DNA from: JANXDG01 sp964521665
Lineage (GTDB): Bacteria; Elusimicrobiota; Endomicrobiia; DTEH01
Reading direction: 5' to 3'
NCBI GenBank assembly: GCA_964521665.1
Contig: CAZFSG010000057.1
Coordinates: 1-6,857 of the forward strand
DNA: 6,857 nucleotides
Numbering within the stretch: position 1 is the stretch's first letter; every line of letters starts with the position of its first letter. Below the pieces are notes generated by a model. That model was not told the DNA's origin and did not search any database. It worked only from the letters and a program-made list of their open reading frames with translations. The translations under genes and the position numbers were made by a program. Positions 5,553-6,857 of the stretch are shown here, one piece after another.

Positions 5553-6118
5553 AAAAAATAAATAAAGAAAAAATAGAAAAAGCAGTAAGAGAAATTTTAG
5601 TTGCGGTTGGCGAAGATCCAGATAGAGAAGGATTAAAAGGAACTCCGAGACGTGTTGCAAAATTTTATGAAGAAGCGCTCTCAGGTTATTTTGTTGACCC
5701 AAAAGAAATCCTAACTATTTATTTTGAAACAGAAGAACATGAAGAAGTTGTTTTAGAAAAAGATATACCATTTTATTCTTTATGTGAACACCATTTACTC
5801 CCATTCTTTGGCAAAATACATATAGCATATATTCCACATAAAAAAAGATTATTAGGTATTTCAAAACTTGCCAGAATAGTAGAAGCTTTTTCAAAACGTC
5901 TCCAACTTCAAGAACGGCTCACAAAACATATTGCTGAAACAATTATGGAAAAAGCAAAACCGTTAGGTGTGATGGTTGTATGTGAAGCAGAACATTTATG
6001 TCTTTCAATGCGTGGCGTGAAAAAACCAGGACATAAAATTATAACTTCTTGTGTTCGTGGTATTTTTTTAAAAGACCTTCGTGCAAGAATGGAAGTTTTA
6101 CAACTCATAAAAGAATGA
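5549..6118 (+). CDS. folE: GTP cyclohydrolase I (FolE, type IA)
   Basis: Complete 189-residue cytosolic enzyme that converts GTP to 7,8-dihydroneopterin triphosphate, the entry to folate and also to queuosine/deazaguanine and other pterins. The N-terminal segment EDPDREGLKGTPRRVAKFYEE (22-42) is the family opening. Zinc ligands are Cys79 and His82 in SLCEHHLLPFFG (77-88) and Cys151 in EAEHLC, matching E. coli Cys110, His113 and Cys181. Catalytic His81 (E. coli His112) and His149 (His179) are present. LLGISKLARIVEAFSKRLQLQERLT (101-125) and the RGVKKPG / SCVRG-F segments complete the signature. The family acts as a decamer. I chose the ATG at 5549; an in-frame GTG at 5543 would add only Val/Met-His. 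Neither has a Shine-Dalgarno. Expression is probably from the extended -10 promoter upstream. Its TGA stop overlaps the start of a DNA methyltransferase gene as ATGA, so the two are likely co-translated. Confidence 0.95.
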   Translation: MKKINKEKIEKAVREILVAVGEDPDREGLKGTPRRVAKFYEEALSGYFVDPKEILTIYFETEEHEEVVLEKDIPFYSLCEHHLLPFFGKIHIAYIPHKKRLLGISKLARIVEAFSKRLQLQERLTKHIAETIMEKAKPLGVMVVCEAEHLCLSMRGVKKPGHKIITSCVRGIFLKDLRARMEVLQLIKE

Positions 6119-6857
6119 AAAAAACAAATGTTAAAGAAACACAATTAAGATATACCACATCCGTAGGTCCGTTTTCTATAAACGAATTTTATTGTGGCGA
6201 TGCTCTTACATTACTTACTCAGTTGCCAGCAAAAAGTATAGATTTGGTTATTACAGATCCACCTTTTGGTATTGATTTCAAAGAAAACCTGGGGTTTTAC
6301 AATCGTAAATCTTCAAATGTTATAGCAGGATATAAAGAAGTTAAAAAAGAAAATTATTATGATTTTTCATTAAAATGGCTTAAAGAATGTCATAGGGTAT
6401 TAAAAGAGAACGGAAGTATGTATGTTGTTTCTGGTTGGACAAATTTAAGAGATATACTTAATGCAGTTTATGATGTTAATTTTCATATTATTAACCACAT
6501 AATTTGGAAATATCAGTTTGGCGTTTATACAAAAAAGAAATTTGTAACAAGTCATTATCATATTTTATTTTGTGTTAAAAATATTAAAAATTATAAATTT
6601 AACAAAATTGATAAATATCCTGAAGATGTATGGATAATAAATAGAGATTATTGTCCAAACAGAGTTAAAACACCAACAAGATTGCCTGAAAAATTAGTAG
6701 AAAAAATGATACTTTATTCTTCTGACGAAGGGGATATTATTTTAGATCCGTTCGCTGGGTCAGGAACAGTCGGATATTGTGCAAAAAAACTTCGTCGGAA
6801 TTTTATATGTTTTGAAATAGTTAAAGAATATGTAGAAATTGCTAAATATAGACTACT
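6115..6857 (+). CDS. Beta-class site-specific DNA methyltransferase (N6-adenine or N4-cytosine), 3' end missing
   Basis: 247 residues are visible before the window ends; the frame is open throughout. The catalytic motif IV TDPPFGIDF (47-55) comes first. A middle region includes W-YQFGVYTKKKFVTSHYHILF (131-152) and EDVWIINRDY (170-179), then TPTRLPEKLVEKMILYSS (186-203). The SAM-binding motif I LDPFAGSGTVG (210-220) and CFEIVKEYVEIAKYRL (232-247) come last. Catalytic motif before SAM motif is the circularly permuted order of the beta class (as in HinfI or CcrM methyltransferases). DPP usually means N6-adenine, but the fourth residue is Phe rather than the usual Tyr. Only a few residues may be missing, since little normally follows the last segment. 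The ATG overlaps the folE stop (ATGA) and has no clear Shine-Dalgarno. It may be an orphan methyltransferase or part of a type II restriction system; any endonuclease lies beyond the edge. Recognition sequence cannot be read. Confidence 0.88.
   Translation, partial: MKKTNVKETQLRYTTSVGPFSINEFYCGDALTLLTQLPAKSIDLVITDPPFGIDFKENLGFYNRKSSNVIAGYKEVKKENYYDFSLKWLKECHRVLKENGSMYVVSGWTNLRDILNAVYDVNFHIINHIIWKYQFGVYTKKKFVTSHYHILFCVKNIKNYKFNKIDKYPEDVWIINRDYCPNRVKTPTRLPEKLVEKMILYSSDEGDIILDPFAGSGTVGYCAKKLRRNFICFEIVKEYVEIAKYRL

Noticed and set aside
5460..5702. Minus-strand frame of 80 residues across the folE spacer and start
   Set aside because: Leu/Phe-rich translation is what antisense of a Lys/Glu-rich gene gives; it overlaps the promoter and folE and matches no family I know.
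5908..6144. Minus-strand frame of 78 residues opposite the 3' end of folE
   Set aside because: Antisense to conserved folE zinc-binding sequence, with no independent support.

Overview
This is an AT-rich bacterial chromosomal window with eight protein genes and almost no wasted space. The tilS-hpt-ftsH order is a classic bacterial arrangement, and FtsH and TilS both mark the host as a bacterium. Coding sequences are rich in Lys, Asn and Ile. One gene belongs to a methyltransferase family I associate mainly with archaea (COG2521-like). Together these hint at an uncultivated, low-GC, anaerobic lineage (for example Omnitrophota or another deep-branching phylum). That assignment is a guess; I see no single diagnostic marker.

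Left arm (1-1261), read on the minus strand: trmI-like tRNA m1A58 methyltransferase, then a 62-bp gap, then nikR, a nickel-sensing ribbon-helix-helix repressor with all four nickel ligands. The gap holds a good sigma-70-type promoter for nikR. A perfect 8-bp inverted repeat brackets that promoter and is a strong candidate operator.

Central operon (1299-5321), plus strand, divergent from trmI across a 37-bp spacer: COG2521-like methyltransferase, tilS (tRNA-Ile lysidine synthase), hpt (hypoxanthine phosphoribosyltransferase) and ftsH (membrane AAA+ zinc protease). The first three are joined by 4-bp and 25-bp overlaps. A 38-bp gap with a tandem 16-bp duplication and a 16-bp perfect palindrome precedes ftsH. 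The operon mixes tRNA decoding, purine salvage and membrane protein quality control, a long-known grouping. The extra SAM-dependent enzyme at its head is the unusual member.

Spacer 5322-5548 (227 bp) has no gene. It carries two same-orientation copies of a 19-nt REP-like palindromic element, several AT-rich inverted repeats, and an extended -10 promoter (TGATATAAT) for the next gene.

Right arm (5549-6857), plus strand: folE (GTP cyclohydrolase I), overlapping by ATGA a beta-class DNA methyltransferase that runs off the right edge with 247 residues visible. This stop-start coupling of a pterin/deazaguanine entry enzyme with a DNA methyltransferase is worth following into the adjoining sequence.

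Only trmI and ftsH have clear Shine-Dalgarno sequences. I found no RNA genes, CRISPR arrays, transposase genes or convincing terminators, and no clearly new multi-gene system is complete within the window.
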